DNA of 64,000 nucleotides from Streptococcus sp. M334 (GCF_000187745.1 NZ_GL732487.1:211285-275284), one strand, 5' to 3'; shown: positions 8,528-17,839, counted from the stretch's first letter. Notes: generated by a model not told the origin, from the letters alone. Made by a program: numbers and translations.

Positions 8528-11351
8528 GTTTTAATTTTCCTTTCAAATAGTGTCCTGTGTAGCTGGCTTCGTTGGCCGCTACTTCTTCTGGAGTTCCTGT
8601 CGCGATAATGGTTCCACCACCGACTCCGCCCTCAGGTCCCAAATCAATGATATGGTCTGCCGTCTTGATAACATCTAGATTGTGCTCAATAACGAGGACT
8701 GTATTGCCATCGTCAACAAATCGAGCCAAGACTGTAAGCAAGCGAGCGATATCCTCTGTATGGAGTCCTGTCGTCGGCTCATCCAGAATGTAGAAAGATT
8801 TTCCTGTCGATCGTTTGTGGAGTTCACTAGCCAGCTTCATACGCTGGGCTTCTCCCCCAGAAAGGGTGGTAGCTGGTTGTCCTAGCGTCACATATCCCAG
8901 TCCCACATCCTTGATGGTCTGAAGTTTACGTTGAATTTTTGGAATGTGTTGGAAGAACTCCACCGCATCGTTGACGGTCATATCCAAGACCTGCGAAATA
9001 TTCTTCTCCTTGTAGTGAACTTCTAGGGTTTCACTATTGTAGCGGGTTCCATGACAGACTTCACAAGCCACATAAACATCTGGCAAGAAGTGCATCTCAA
9101 TCTTGATAATCCCGTCACCTGAGCAGGCTTCACAGCGACCTCCCTTAACGTTGAAACTGAAACGTCCCTTCTTGTAACCACGAATCTTGGCTTCATTAGT
9201 CTGAGCAAAAAGGTCACGTATATCGTCAAAAACTCCTGTATAGGTAGCTGGGTTGGACCTCGGCGTTCGTCCGATTGGACTCTGGTCAATATCAATCAAG
9301 CGGTCTACATGCTCAATCCCCGTAATGGTTTTAAATTTACCAGGTTTGTCTGAATTGCGGTTGAGTTTTTGAGCAATGGCTTTTTTGAGGATGCTGTTGA
9401 TGAGGGTCGATTTCCCTGAACCTGATACACCAGTCACCGCGATGAATTTCCCTAGTGGGAAGCGAGCAGTAACATTTTGCAAGTTGTTCTCACGCGCTCC
9501 TGTCACTTCGATAAAACGACCATTACCGACACGGCGTTCTTCTGGTACTGGAATGGCACGTTTACCTGATAAATACTGGCCTGTGATAGACTTGCTATTG
9601 CGAGCAACCTGCTTGGGCGTACCTGCGGCGACAATCTCCCCACCAAAAACACCGGCACCGGGACCAACGTCAATCAGATAATCCGCCTCACGCATGGTAT
9701 CTTCGTCATGTTCTACTACTATGAGAGTATTGCCCAAGTCACGCATCTTTTTGAGACTGGCAATCAGGCGATCATTATCCCTCTGGTGAAGACCGATTGA
9801 CGGCTCATCCAATATATAGAGGACACCTGATAGGTTAGAACCAATCTGGGTTGCCAAACGAATACGCTGACTTTCCCCACCTGAAAGGGTTCCTGCTGAA
9901 CGAGACAGAGTCAGATAATTAAGACCCACGTTATTAAGGAAGGTCAAACGATCCTTGATTTCCTTGAGAATAGGTCGAGCAATGATGGCTTCATTTTCAG
10001 ACAAGGTCAGCTGACTCACCAATTCCAAGTGATCTGCAATAGACAGGTCTGAAATTTCTCCGATATGTGGCCCTTGCTCGCCACCCACACGGACAGACAA
10101 GGCCTGATCATTTAGGCGATAGCCGTGACAGGTTCCGCAGCTCAGCTCATTCATGTAGAGGCGCATCTGGGTGCGAGTGTAGTCGCTATTGGTTTCATGG
10201 TAACGACGTTTGATATTATTGACAACTCCTTCAAAAGGAATATCGATATCGCGCACGCCACCAAATTCATTCTCATAGTGGAAATGGAATTCCTTGCCAT
10301 CTGACCCGTATAGAATCAAGTTTTTATCTTCTTCTGACAAGTCCTCAAAAGGCTTATCCATATCCACTCCAAAGGCTGTCATGGCCTGCTCTAGCATGTT
10401 TGGATAGTAGTTGGATGAGATAGGATTCCAAGGTGCTAGCGCCCCCTCACGTAAGGTTTTGCTGGCATCTGGAACTACCAAATCAGTATCCACCTCCAGC
10501 TTGATGCCCAATCCATCACACTCACTACAAGAGCCAAAAGGAGCATTGAAAGAGAAGAGACGAGGCTCTAACTCAGGGACAGTAAAACCACAAACTGGAC
10601 AGGCATAATGCTCAGAGAACAACAACTCAGAGTCGTCCATAGTATCGATAATGACATAGCCTTCTGCGATGCGAAGGGCTGCCTCAATGGAATCAAAGAG
10701 ACGGCTACGAATGCCCTCCTTGATAACAATACGGTCAACTACGACATCAATATTGTGTTGCTTGCTCTTAGACAAGTCTGGCACTTCAGTCACATCATAG
10801 ACTTCCCCATCCACACGGACACGAACATAACCGTCTTTCTGAACCTTCTCAATAACAGTCTTATGTTGCCCTTTTTTCTTGCGGATGACAGGAGCTAAGA
10901 TTTGCAGACGCTGGCGTTCAGGTAACTCCAAAACCTTATCCACAATTTGCTCCACAGAAGAGGCCTTGATAGCTCCATGCCCGTTGATACAGTAAGGTGT
11001 CCCCACACGTGCGTAGAGGAGACGCAGATAGTCATTGATTTCAGTCGTTGTTCCCACCGTCGAGCGAGGGTTTTTGCTAGTCGTTTTCTGGTCGATGGAA
11101 ATAGCTGGGCTTAGACCATCAATGGCATCTACATCAGGTTTCTCCATGTTCCCCAAAAATTGACGAGCGTAGGCTGACAAACTCTCCACATAGCGACGTT
11201 GTCCCTCAGCATAGAGGGTGTCAAAGGCCAGACTGGATTTCCCTGAACCTGACAAACCAGTCACGACAACCAGCTTGTCACGTGGAATCTCCACATCAAT
11301 ATTTTTTAAATTATGGGCACGCGCCCCATGAATGATAATTTTATCTTGCAT
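8520..11351 (-). CDS. uvrA: UvrA, excinuclease ABC subunit A
   Basis: 943 aa from ATG 11351 ([17 protein letters not shown]). The longer frame to 11384 would start inside the -10 box. It has two ATPase modules (GLSGSGKSS near residue 31 and GVSGSGKST near 640), two [13 protein letters not shown] signatures, and zinc modules CPVCGF...CSECDG and CEACSGDG...CEVCHG. It recognises DNA damage in nucleotide excision repair. A phage satellite is integrated immediately upstream. Confidence 0.97.
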   Translation of the reverse strand: MQDKIIIHGARAHNLKNIDVEIPRDKLVVVTGLSGSGKSSLAFDTLYAEGQRRYVESLSAYARQFLGNMEKPDVDAIDGLSPAISIDQKTTSKNPRSTVGTTTEINDYLRLLYARVGTPYCINGHGAIKASSVEQIVDKVLELPERQRLQILAPVIRKKKGQHKTVIEKVQKDGYVRVRVDGEVYDVTEVPDLSKSKQHNIDVVVDRIVIKEGIRSRLFDSIEAALRIAEGYVIIDTMDDSELLFSEHYACPVCGFTVPELEPRLFSFNAPFGSCSECDGLGIKLEVDTDLVVPDASKTLREGALAPWNPISSNYYPNMLEQAMTAFGVDMDKPFEDLSEEDKNLILYGSDGKEFHFHYENEFGGVRDIDIPFEGVVNNIKRRYHETNSDYTRTQMRLYMNELSCGTCHGYRLNDQALSVRVGGEQGPHIGEISDLSIADHLELVSQLTLSENEAIIARPILKEIKDRLTFLNNVGLNYLTLSRSAGTLSGGESQRIRLATQIGSNLSGVLYILDEPSIGLHQRDNDRLIASLKKMRDLGNTLIVVEHDEDTMREADYLIDVGPGAGVFGGEIVAAGTPKQVARNSKSITGQYLSGKRAIPVPEERRVGNGRFIEVTGARENNLQNVTARFPLGKFIAVTGVSGSGKSTLINSILKKAIAQKLNRNSDKPGKFKTITGIEHVDRLIDIDQSPIGRTPRSNPATYTGVFDDIRDLFAQTNEAKIRGYKKGRFSFNVKGGRCEACSGDGIIKIEMHFLPDVYVACEVCHGTRYNSETLEVHYKEKNISQVLDMTVNDAVEFFQHIPKIQRKLQTIKDVGLGYVTLGQPATTLSGGEAQRMKLASELHKRSTGKSFYILDEPTTGLHTEDIARLLTVLARFVDDGNTVLVIEHNLDVIKTADHIIDLGPEGGVGGGTIIATGTPEEVAANEASYTGHYLKGKLKHE

Positions 11352-11382
11352 CTTTGTTCTTTCTAGTCCATTATTGCTTACC

Positions 11383-11388
11383 ATTATA
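11383..11388 (-). promoter_or_regulatory. uvrA extended -10 promoter
   Basis: Minus-strand TGGTATAAT between attL and the ATG. It is on the chromosome side of the integration site, so it survives insertion. Confidence 0.6.
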
Positions 11389-11414
11389 CCAAAAAATGTG
11401 AGATTCTATTACCC

Positions 11415-11438
11415 AAAAGGCTGATTTTGTAGTATAAT
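11415..11438 (+). repeat. attL
   Basis: 24-bp copy matching 22683-22706 except for one base (T/C at position 8). The shared perfect core is GATTTTGTAGTATAAT. It lies between uvrA and the first satellite sequence. Confidence 0.85.
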
Positions 11439-11530
11439 CAACAATCGCTTATTTTATATTTCCTTAGGGCTTCCTAATCCTTATATCACGCGCTTTTGAA
11501 CAAAAATCACTAATATTACTGTTTACTACT

Positions 11531-11560
11531 TGCTCCCCCAAAGTACGCAAAAAGGGGAGC
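11531..11560. repeat. Integrase arm-type sites near attL
   Basis: TGCTCCCC (11531-11538) and GGGGAGC (11554-11560) form an inverted pair. The same motif GGGGAGCAAA occurs twice as a direct repeat near attR, as expected for arm-binding sites of tyrosine integrases. Confidence 0.55.
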
Positions 11561-11653
11561 AAAAAAGCCCCACAAAAGGGCTAAGATTTGACGAGTTCAG
11601 CAGGCAAGAAACTAGCACGGTCAAACGTGCTTTTTTTATTGCTGGTTGCTGAT
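11561..11653 (-). ncRNA. Candidate small RNA at the satellite left end
   Basis: Minus-strand extended -10 TGGTATAAT at 11660-11665, then about 90 nt with a GCACG hairpin and the motif CTTGCCTGCT, ending in AGCCC-loop-GGGCT plus T6 (terminator 11561-11582). No coding capacity. The rest of 11439-11820 holds arm sites, Chi heptamers and a plus-strand terminator only. Confidence 0.35.
11614..11637 (+). terminator. Plus-strand terminator inside the left end
   Basis: AGCACG-loop-CGTGCT followed by T7. It would stop transcripts entering from the displaced corA -10 box in attL. Confidence 0.65.
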
Positions 11654-11820
11654 AGGTATATTATACCATGAAGCGCGTGATTTATAAGATTATGACCTCA
11701 CAAAAGCCCCCAGATTCGTTTCTAAGGGCTTGTAGTTTGTCCGTGGTGTTTTAGTTGTCCAGTACGAAACAAAGCAAAATAGGGGGCGAATATGAAGCCT
11801 ACGCCTACATTTGCCAACAT

Positions 11821-11943
11821 TTATGCTTCTAACTCTTGTAGTAAGATTAAATCTAAACCATCAAGGTCAAAATCTATGTTTAAATCTATCTCCATATCCT
11901 CTAATTGGATATTCTCCAAATCAATCAAAAAATCTTCAATCAT
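11821..11943 (-). CDS. Small, strongly acidic satellite protein (40 aa)
   Basis: ATG 11943 behind GAGGGGGATGAC, TAA at 11821. The product MIEDFLIDLENIQLEDMEID... has 14 Asp/Glu and no Lys, Arg or His. It is last in the minus-strand operon, after the ArpU-like gene. Unknown; a DNA-mimic or adaptor role is only a guess from charge. Confidence 0.5.
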   Translation of the reverse strand: MIEDFLIDLENIQLEDMEIDLNIDFDLDGLDLILLQELEA

Positions 11944-11995
11944 GTCATCCCCCTCACTTAAATCTCAACATTTCTCAACAAAACACCACAAACGC

Positions 11996-12388
11996 CTACC
12001 TATATACTTCTAGTTCTCCGTTCTGGTGGATTCTCGCAAAGTTTAAGACGGCTATCTGTTTGTATCGGTGGTAGCTAGTGGAGCTAGTACCTGCCATCTC
12101 TACGCATTCACTCATTGTTTTCTTCCTCATGTAGCAATAATGGATAATAAAGTATTTTCTGGCTCGTTTGTTCTCTATACTGTTGATGTCTTGGGCGAAT
12201 ATCTCCAATCCCTCACGGATTGCTTTTTCATGCTCACCGCTCAAATTCCACTGATCAGGTAAGATAAGTTCCCAAGCCTCTTCATCTATCGTAACTTGGT
12301 TTTCACTTCCTGCCATCCTCTGGAATCGTAGAAAGTAAGTCATCCGCTTTCTGACGTTCATCATCGTTTTAAACTTATCCAGCTCCAT
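11996..12388 (-). CDS. ArpU-like late transcriptional regulator
   Basis: 130 aa. The C-terminal half (KKTMSECVEMAGTSSTSYHRYKQIAVL) reads as a sigma-like helix-turn-helix of the ArpU/RinA phage regulator type. The start overlaps the stop of the upstream gene (TAATG), so the pair is coupled. It probably controls satellite or helper late genes. No zinc or enzymatic motif. Confidence 0.55.
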   Translation of the reverse strand: MELDKFKTMMNVRKRMTYFLRFQRMAGSENQVTIDEEAWELILPDQWNLSGEHEKAIREGLEIFAQDINSIENKRARKYFIIHYCYMRKKTMSECVEMAGTSSTSYHRYKQIAVLNFARIHQNGELEVYR

Positions 12389-12807
12389 TAGTTCGCTCCT
12401 TCCACCTTGCTCAAGTGTTCTATAGCTTCCTGCTTTACTCGATATACTGTAGTCTTTGATTTATCTATTTCCTCAGCAACCTGCCAAGCGTCTAGATTAT
12501 TCAAATAAAAAAGTCTTAGAACAGAACGCTCAAGCGGATTGACCAACTTATCAATCAGCCTAGATATTTCCATTCTCTCTTCAGTAAGTCGCTCAATCCT
12601 CTGAAGCGTATCCTCTTTTAGTTTTAGAACACTTATAAGATTGTTCTCTGTCTTGTTCTCTCTGCTTGTCTGTACCCTGCTATGGCTTAGTGTTGGCTTT
12701 TTGATAATACCACCTTCCAGGGCCTCCAATTCCAAATATAAGCCTTTGATTTCCTTGCTTATCCACTTAACGCCCTCTAGTTTTTCTTTTACCTGCTCTG
12801 GTGTCAT
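12388..12807 (-). CDS. DUF1492-like phage regulator with sigma-type HTH
   Basis: 139 aa from ATG 12807 (MTPEQVKEKLEGVKW), SD GAGGAGGCC. A coiled-coil middle is followed by ERSVLRLFYLNNLDAWQVAEEIDKSKTTVYRVKQEA, a sigma-70 region-4-like HTH. Such proteins sit in front of late operons in streptococcal phages. Coupled to the ArpU-like gene. Confidence 0.6.
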   Translation of the reverse strand: MTPEQVKEKLEGVKWISKEIKGLYLELEALEGGIIKKPTLSHSRVQTSRENKTENNLISVLKLKEDTLQRIERLTEERMEISRLIDKLVNPLERSVLRLFYLNNLDAWQVAEEIDKSKTTVYRVKQEAIEHLSKVEGAN

Positions 12808-12994
12808 GCCTCGGCCTCCTCTATGATATAATATTTTTATCGGATATATCACAAAGGAGTCAGCCCTGTGCTGGCTTTTTTTGCTATTTCTCTATGTTCG
12901 CTCTAGCTTCAAATGCTTTCCCGCGAGAAAAAATGTACAATGACGGTGTGAAGCTCATAGAAGCGCGTGGGGAGGGAGATAGCCCCCATATCTC

Positions 12995-13426
12995 CTTATG
13001 GTTTGATAAGCAATTAAGGCAAGTTATTTCTTTGCTTATCATTTGGTAAGCAACAAATCCAAAATAACAGACTTTTAAATTGCTCTTATCTCCTTATCAT
13101 TTGGTAGGAAAATAAGGGGAGTTGTTTTAGTTCTTATTTCCCTATCATTTTGTAAGGAGAAAATCCAAATTAAGGAAGATAAAAAGTCTCCTTATCTCCT
13201 TACAGTTCTTCAGAGAGCAAAATCAAAATAAGCGATGTTATTTCCTGTCCTATTCCCTTACCGTTTGACAAGGAGAAAAACGAAAATAAGGAGCTTTTAA
13301 ATTTGTCTTAACTCCCTATCGTTTTGTAAGCAATTAAGAAGGTTTGTTGTCGTCCTTATCTGCTTATCGTTTCTCAGGGAGTTAAGGAGGGTTTTTATTG
13401 CTCTTATCTGCTTGATAAATGATAGG
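12995..13426. repeat. Nine phased 16-bp dyads, probable replication origin of the satellite
   Basis: Cores of the form CYTATCRTTTNGTAAG begin at 12995, 13035, 13093, 13141, 13199, 13257, 13315, 13363 and (inverted) 13411. Spacings are 40, 58, 48, 58, 58, 58, 48 and 48. Several are followed by an A-rich AAAATCAAAATAAG-like stretch. The 860-nt stretch 12808-13667 has no convincing gene. Confidence 0.7.
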
Positions 13427-13667
13427 GGGATATATCCACTTTCTCGGCGTTCGCTCGGAGTTCAACACACATAACCCTGCCATTTGTCAGGCATATTTAC
13501 TGCCACTACCTAACCAAAACCTTACCATTTTTTGGAACGCTTACCGCACCCTTTTGTGGAACGCTCTACTTACTTAAATCCTTGATATATCTAGCTTTTT
13601 TAACATTCAAACCGTCTAATATGTAGTATTTGTTCGTTTGGTAAATTACACACTACTTCATATTGTC

Positions 13668-14171
13668 CTACAATCTCGAACCATTCAGCCAAAATCTATC
13701 CCCTTTTTTAGTATACTTCAAAAACTTCTTATAGTGCTTATGATACCTGTCACGCTTCATATACTTTGGTCTTTCAGGGAAACCATCAAACATATATCCA
13801 CCACGTCTAGGACTCCACCCTGGTTCTACCTTTCTGGCTTCTTTTAGTGCAAGCTCCCAGTAGTATTGGCAATCCGTTTTACTGCGGTTCAGAGTGCTCT
13901 TGTGGATATCTAGACAAGTACCGCAACTAAAATATAAATACCGTTTATAAAGCAACCTGCACCGTCTCCCACAATCAGGGCAAAGAAAGAAATATCGATT
14001 ACCTCCCTTAGTTCCTGCTATTCTGTCTAATTCAAATGACTCTCCACCAAAATCAATCATTAAATTATCCAAATCAATCTCTAAACGTTGACCGTCCAAC
14101 TCAGCTATACCCTTAGATATTCCTCTCAGCTTCATTGGTTTAGTGATTGTTTCTATTGCTAACCGCTTCAT
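13668..14171 (-). CDS. Zinc-ribbon satellite protein, unknown
   Basis: 167 aa. A central putative zinc ribbon (CPDCGRRCRLLY then FSCGTC near residues 70-95) and a basic, aromatic C-terminus (KYMKRDRYHKHYKKFLKYTKK) suggest nucleic-acid binding. It lies between the replication genes and the origin-like array. SD GGGGGAAATA. Family not recognised. Confidence 0.6.
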   Translation of the reverse strand: MKRLAIETITKPMKLRGISKGIAELDGQRLEIDLDNLMIDFGGESFELDRIAGTKGGNRYFFLCPDCGRRCRLLYKRYLYFSCGTCLDIHKSTLNRSKTDCQYYWELALKEARKVEPGWSPRRGGYMFDGFPERPKYMKRDRYHKHYKKFLKYTKKGDRFWLNGSRL

Positions 14172-14188
14172 TATTTCCCCCTATATGG

Positions 14189-14210
14189 AAAAACCCAAAA
14201 CTATTGGGTT
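14189..14210 (-). terminator. Terminator-like hairpin between satellite genes
   Basis: AACCCAA / TTGGGTT stem with T5 on the minus strand. Confidence 0.55.
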
Positions 14211-14253
14211 CAGTAGTAGTGAAACCACAAAAAGAGGCAATGCCCCTTTGCTA

Positions 14254-14712
14254 CTATTCTTCACTGAGTAAGCCACTTACTACCACATCACGGACAAATT
14301 GAGCTTGTTTTTCTTTGGGTAGTTGCAAAGCTTCAAGTAAAGACTCTAGAACTTGCTTGTCAGTTCCTGCAATCAACTTCTTAATGATATTCTGGAATTG
14401 TCCTTCCAAGTACTCGCAAAAATGTATCCGCTGTGCTTGTGTCGGCTGCACTGGTACTGGTGAGCTATCTGCAATCAGCAAGAAGCAGGCTTCCGCGATT
14501 TGGGCGAATAACTTTGCACGCGCTTCAGGGTGTCTGTATAACTCATAGGCATTTATGCTGGTGTCTTCCGTCCGAAACTTCTCACCTAGTTCAATCAGTT
14601 TAGGCGTATCTTCAAGACATACTGGTGTTGCATCCGCCATAAAATCGTCACGTTTGCGATTGAGTTCCTCCAGTTCCTGATCTGCCTGTTCAAAGTATGC
14701 TGGTTCTATCAT
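14254..14712 (-). CDS. Hypothetical satellite protein (152 aa)
   Basis: Soluble, alpha-helical-looking, acidic protein (MIEPAYFEQADQELEELNRKRDD). Ideal SD AGGAGG before ATG 14712. Second half GTDKQVLESLLEALQLPKEKQAQFVRD. It lies directly behind the DnaC-like gene, so it is probably in the replication operon. Not recognised. Confidence 0.65.
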   Translation of the reverse strand: MIEPAYFEQADQELEELNRKRDDFMADATPVCLEDTPKLIELGEKFRTEDTSINAYELYRHPEARAKLFAQIAEACFLLIADSSPVPVQPTQAQRIHFCEYLEGQFQNIIKKLIAGTDKQVLESLLEALQLPKEKQAQFVRDVVVSGLLSEE

Positions 14713-14736
14713 GGGATTCCTCCTTTTTTTATTTGG

Positions 14737-15561
14737 TTAAAAATTTCGCTTCATCCTCTTGTCTTTAATGTCTGTGATAATAAATACGTTCCCCTCTGAT
14801 CGTTTTCCAATGCGACTGACTAGCTTATCATTATAGATTCTGGCCAGCTCTTTTCCGTTGTGATTGGTGTTGATGATAGTTGTGTCTCGCTTATCAAAAA
14901 TCTTGAAAAGAAAGGCCTGTACCCAATTATTAGCTTCATTTTTTTGGTTGTTCATAACGCTTTCTGTTCCTAAATCATCAATAAAGAGATAGTCAACCTC
15001 AGTCAGCAACTTCAAGGCGTCATACTCTGTAAAATCACTCTGCCTATACTGCCAACCTGACTGAATGCGAGTGATAATCTCAGTAATACTGACAAAAAGC
15101 ACACTCTTAGGCTCATTCCTAGACTTATAGCCCTCGTTAATGGCTTTGGCCATAGAATAGCTTAAATGACTTTTTCCAGTACCTGGATTGCCCATAATTA
15201 GCGTGTTTCCTGTCATACCGTTTAGGTACTCCTTAGCTTGTTTGATAGCAAACTCCTTGGCCTCGTGCTCCTCTTTTGTCTCGGCTTTGAAAGTGCTAAA
15301 AGAGGCCTCTCTCAGCTCATTTGACACCGTACTTTCACGCGCTAGCACATCATAGGTTGAAGAGTCCAGATCATGGCCTAGGGCTTTTTCTATGCCCTCT
15401 AGTTCCGTCTGTTTGATGTTCTCCCTAGTACATTCCATACAGTAGGGTGATGTATAACCATCTGGCTTTTTGAATTGTACTAGGTTAATCTGATGAGTTG
15501 GGCAAAGCTCATCAGTGACCTTTATTTTTTCATTGAGCTGGTCTGTATTCAGTAATTCCAT
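14737..15561 (-). CDS. DnaC/IstB-like helicase loader ATPase
   Basis: 274 aa. N-terminal Cys/His cluster (CPTHQ ... YCMEC, residues 20-44), Walker A GNPGTGKS at 124-131, Walker B YLFIDDLGTE at 191-200. Such proteins load the replicative helicase at phage-type origins. Paired with the DnaD-like gene upstream, as in many streptococcal phages and satellites. Confidence 0.88.
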   Translation of the reverse strand: MELLNTDQLNEKIKVTDELCPTHQINLVQFKKPDGYTSPYCMECTRENIKQTELEGIEKALGHDLDSSTYDVLARESTVSNELREASFSTFKAETKEEHEAKEFAIKQAKEYLNGMTGNTLIMGNPGTGKSHLSYSMAKAINEGYKSRNEPKSVLFVSITEIITRIQSGWQYRQSDFTEYDALKLLTEVDYLFIDDLGTESVMNNQKNEANNWVQAFLFKIFDKRDTTIINTNHNGKELARIYNDKLVSRIGKRSEGNVFIITDIKDKRMKRNF

Positions 15562-15576
15562 TGTTTCTCCTCTCCG

Positions 15577-16359
15577 TCAGTAGATAAACGGGTCTTGAAT
15601 ATCATCGTCAGACTGACCTTGTTTCTTTTGCTGAAACAGTCTCTGTTCATCTTCGACTTGTACCATGGTTCTAATACCATTCTGTCGCCAGTTCTTGAGT
15701 ATTGAATTGATATAGCTAAAAGATCGCTTGCCGTTATCTGCAGCCTTGTCTATGGCAATCTTGATAACCTCTAGCTCCATACCATCAAGAGTGAGATAGT
15801 CAGTCAGTATTTGATATTGTTGCCCATCCATAACCCCTATACGCTTTTGGTAATAGTTAGAGATTTCAGCAGTAGGAGCAGAAGAAGTTTTTTTCTCTAT
15901 CTCTTCTTCTATCTCTTTCTCTTTCTCTATCTCTATCTCTGTTGGACACAAGTTGGAAATTGTCAAAGATGGTTGGACTTCTTCCAATTTTGCTTTTTTT
16001 CGTTGCTCACGTTTATAGTTTGCCCAGTTTGTTTCACTCTCAACCAAGGCTTTTGCCTGCGGTAGTTCTGCGTTTTTATCTTCATCAACTTGTATTAGAC
16101 CACACTTAGTAAAGTATGCCATGGTCATATCTATATCATCTTCCGATACGTCTAATTTTAGGGCTAACTCTTCCTTGAGATTGTCAAAGTAACCCTCATA
16201 GTATAAAATACAGTCACTTTCTAAGCTCTCTAGCATGAGCCTAATATAAATCACCGTCATAGTGTACCCACCAGGTACCGTTTTTAGTCTCTTGATAAAA
16301 ATATTATCAAAAAATTTCTTATCAATTTTTAGCCAAAAATATATTTTAGTTTTTGCCAT
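15577..16359 (-). CDS. Phage replisome organizer (DnaD-like)
   Basis: 260 aa. The N-terminal winged-helix domain (FWLKIDKKFFDNIFIKRLKTVPGG) is typical of phage replisome organizers. A variable Glu/Lys linker (IEIEKEKEIEEEIEKK) and a DnaB_2/DnaD-type C-terminal domain (residues about 165-240, with RSFSYINSILKNW) follow. Likely the origin binder or helicase recruiter for the 12995-13426 array. Start overlaps the previous gene by 14 nt. Confidence 0.82.
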   Translation of the reverse strand: MAKTKIYFWLKIDKKFFDNIFIKRLKTVPGGYTMTVIYIRLMLESLESDCILYYEGYFDNLKEELALKLDVSEDDIDMTMAYFTKCGLIQVDEDKNAELPQAKALVESETNWANYKREQRKKAKLEEVQPSLTISNLCPTEIEIEKEKEIEEEIEKKTSSAPTAEISNYYQKRIGVMDGQQYQILTDYLTLDGMELEVIKIAIDKAADNGKRSFSYINSILKNWRQNGIRTMVQVEDEQRLFQQKKQGQSDDDIQDPFIY

Positions 16360-16627
16360 TCTCCACCCCCATAAACTTCCAGATGTCCGTAACTTTGTAA
16401 TAGATTTTCCTAGTATCTTCTAGTGGGGGCTGGTATCGCCTTAGCCCTGCTTTTTCCCACTTTTGGAGTGTCATATATTTTATATCTAACTCGTCCATGA
16501 CTTCCTGGGCTGATATTAAACCTGTCAGTCGTGGTTTGACTGTATCACGCGCTTCCAGGTATCTTTCCACTACCTCCAGAATGCCATGCGCTAGGTCTTG
16601 CTCACTTTCTCGGCTTAGGCTAAACAT
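16346..16627 (-). CDS. Small MerR/excisionase-like DNA-binding protein
   Basis: 93 aa. The C-terminal half ISAQEVMDELDIKYMTLQKWEKAGL is a MerR-like HTH, as in phage excisionases and small regulators. SD AAGGAGGTG. It overlaps its neighbours on both sides, so it is part of a tight operon. Confidence 0.6.
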   Translation of the reverse strand: MFSLSRESEQDLAHGILEVVERYLEARDTVKPRLTGLISAQEVMDELDIKYMTLQKWEKAGLRRYQPPLEDTRKIYYKVTDIWKFMGVENGKN

Positions 16628-16961
16628 ATCCGCACACCTCCTTCAAGGTTTCTTTGTAGCTTTCTAAATCGCTATTCATCAACACCGCTAGGCGCTTTTC
16701 TTCTTCTCGTATCTGATTGTAAAATGTTTTTGCACCGTCTAATAGTTCATCTTTGTTAGCAGGGATAAAATACCCTCTAAATGTTCCGTGTCGAACCCCA
16801 ACAATAGGAACGCTATGGCGCGTGATTAGACGGCTGATAATATCTTGCACGGTTCTTTCTGCCAGCTTAGTGATCAGGCTAATTTCTGCCCCTGTTATGG
16901 AGTTCTCAGCCCCTACCTTGATTAGTCTTAATACTCGTTTGTCATTCTCTGATAGACTCAT
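16620..16961 (-). CDS. Winged-helix satellite protein
   Basis: 113 aa. DKRVLRLIKVGAENSITGAEISLITKLAERTVQDIISRL reads as a winged helix followed by a helical tail. It overlaps both neighbours by a few bases. Role unknown; probably DNA binding. Confidence 0.55.
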   Translation of the reverse strand: MSLSENDKRVLRLIKVGAENSITGAEISLITKLAERTVQDIISRLITRHSVPIVGVRHGTFRGYFIPANKDELLDGAKTFYNQIREEEKRLAVLMNSDLESYKETLKEVCGYV

Positions 16962-17161
16962 TCAGTTCCTCCCCATACGTTGACCCCTGCAAGCTGGATA
17001 TATCGCCCATATTCAGGGTTTAAATCCTCGCTAGGTGTTTCGTTTTCTCGCTCAAATTGGGCGCTTTTTTTGCGGTCTCGGTGGTTTAGATAAAGCAATA
17101 TGCCAATCAGTACCACGCTAACAAAAACCGCCTGTGTGTTGCTTAAATCTAGTTCATTCAT
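16958..17161 (-). CDS. Small single-pass membrane protein
   Basis: 67 aa with one transmembrane segment (AVFVSVVLIGILLYL, residues 11-25) followed by a basic stop-transfer NHRDRKK. Overlaps the next gene by 4 nt. Function unknown. Confidence 0.6.
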   Translation of the reverse strand: MNELDLSNTQAVFVSVVLIGILLYLNHRDRKKSAQFERENETPSEDLNPEYGRYIQLAGVNVWGGTE

Positions 17162-17162
17162 G

Positions 17163-17267
17163 TTATGCCCTCACCTTATAGTTATTGATAAATTCCTCTT
17201 GTTTAGGTTGTTCCATATTCAGCAAGTCGTCTTCGGCTTGTGCCATTTCTTTAATATCTTTAGTCAT
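17163..17267 (-). CDS. Very small satellite ORF (34 aa)
   Basis: ATG 17267 has a strong SD (GGAGG, 7 nt away) inside the end of the 97-aa gene. Product MTKDIKEMAQAEDDLLNMEQ... is acidic. The 8-nt overlap suggests translational coupling. Confidence 0.5.
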   Translation of the reverse strand: MTKDIKEMAQAEDDLLNMEQPKQEEFINNYKVRA

Positions 17268-17553
17268 GGTATGCCTCCAGCTCTTTAGCGTTGTCATTGT
17301 TCAAAAGCAAAAAGGCTATTTCATTTAGACGATCGTATAGCTTTTCATTCTGGGCGTATGCTGTAGCAGTGTATTTTTTAGCAAGCCATAAGAACGTGGT
17401 TGTATCTTTCTGTAGTGCAAACTCAAGCCCTTCAAGAGCTAGGTTATTCATTTCTAAAACATTCATGATGTCGGTTAATTCGTTCCCTAATTCTGCTAGT
17501 TTCTTAGCCGATAATAGAACTTGTTGGCTTGATGTTGCTTTTTTTGTTGTCAT
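17260..17553 (-). CDS. Hypothetical satellite protein (97 aa)
   Basis: Helical, soluble protein (MTTKKATSSQQVLLSAKKLAELGNE). SD region AGAGGTAAAAAAC. Early-operon member. Not recognised. Confidence 0.6.
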   Translation of the reverse strand: MTTKKATSSQQVLLSAKKLAELGNELTDIMNVLEMNNLALEGLEFALQKDTTTFLWLAKKYTATAYAQNEKLYDRLNEIAFLLLNNDNAKELEAYHD

Positions 17554-17570
17554 GTTTTTTACCTCTGTTT

Positions 17571-17702
17571 CTATGTTGTGTAATTGCCCTGATGGCTTTT
17601 TAATGCTTTTTTCTTGTACAGAAGTTCCTCACGCTCTCGGTCGCCAAATTGAAAGCGTGAGAAAGTACCAGTTTTAAGAGTTGGCGCTCTCCGTATGGTC
17701 AA
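17571..17702 (-). CDS. Possible TTG-started small ORF (43 aa)
   Basis: Frame from TTG 17702 to TAG 17571. The basic product includes FSRFQFGDREREELLYKKK. AGGG lies 4 nt before the TTG. Accepted weakly, because the start is non-standard and the region overlaps a plus-strand promoter. Confidence 0.3.
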   Translation of the reverse strand: MTIRRAPTLKTGTFSRFQFGDREREELLYKKKALKSHQGNYTT

Positions 17703-17839
17703 ATTGCCCTAAATATGCTATAATCTAGGTATAAATCTTTACTAAAACCTCTTTGATAATAGCTTGCCTGCTTTTTGTTAAATTCGTTTTAGTGTTAGTG
17801 TGAAAGGCTTTGCTGATTGGTCTCGGTAAGCCTTTTTTT
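17696..17839 (+). ncRNA. Candidate plus-strand regulatory RNA (about 109 nt) with promoter and terminator
   Basis: TGGTCA at 17696-17701, 17-nt spacer, TATAAT at 17719-17724 with extended TGC; predicted start near 17731. It ends in AAAGGCTT / AAGCCTTT (17803-17835) followed by T-run to 17839. It is antisense to the early minus-strand transcript. It contains GCTTGCCTGCTTTTT (17762-17776), which can pair with the antirepressor ribosome-binding region. Confidence 0.5.

Noticed and set aside
11415..11438. tRNA gene as attachment site
   Set aside because: No cloverleaf or CCA end; the core is a promoter region.
11792..12074. Plus-strand ORFs of 73 and 87 aa
   Set aside because: Ser/Lys-rich shadows opposite the small acidic ORF and the ArpU-like gene; no SD, wrong strand for the operon.
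12801..13049. Plus-strand ORF of 82 aa
   Set aside because: Runs into the dyad array with no SD and no recognisable sequence.
12995..13426. CRISPR array
   Set aside because: Units are degenerate dyads at 48/58-bp phasing without uniform repeats, and no cas genes are present.
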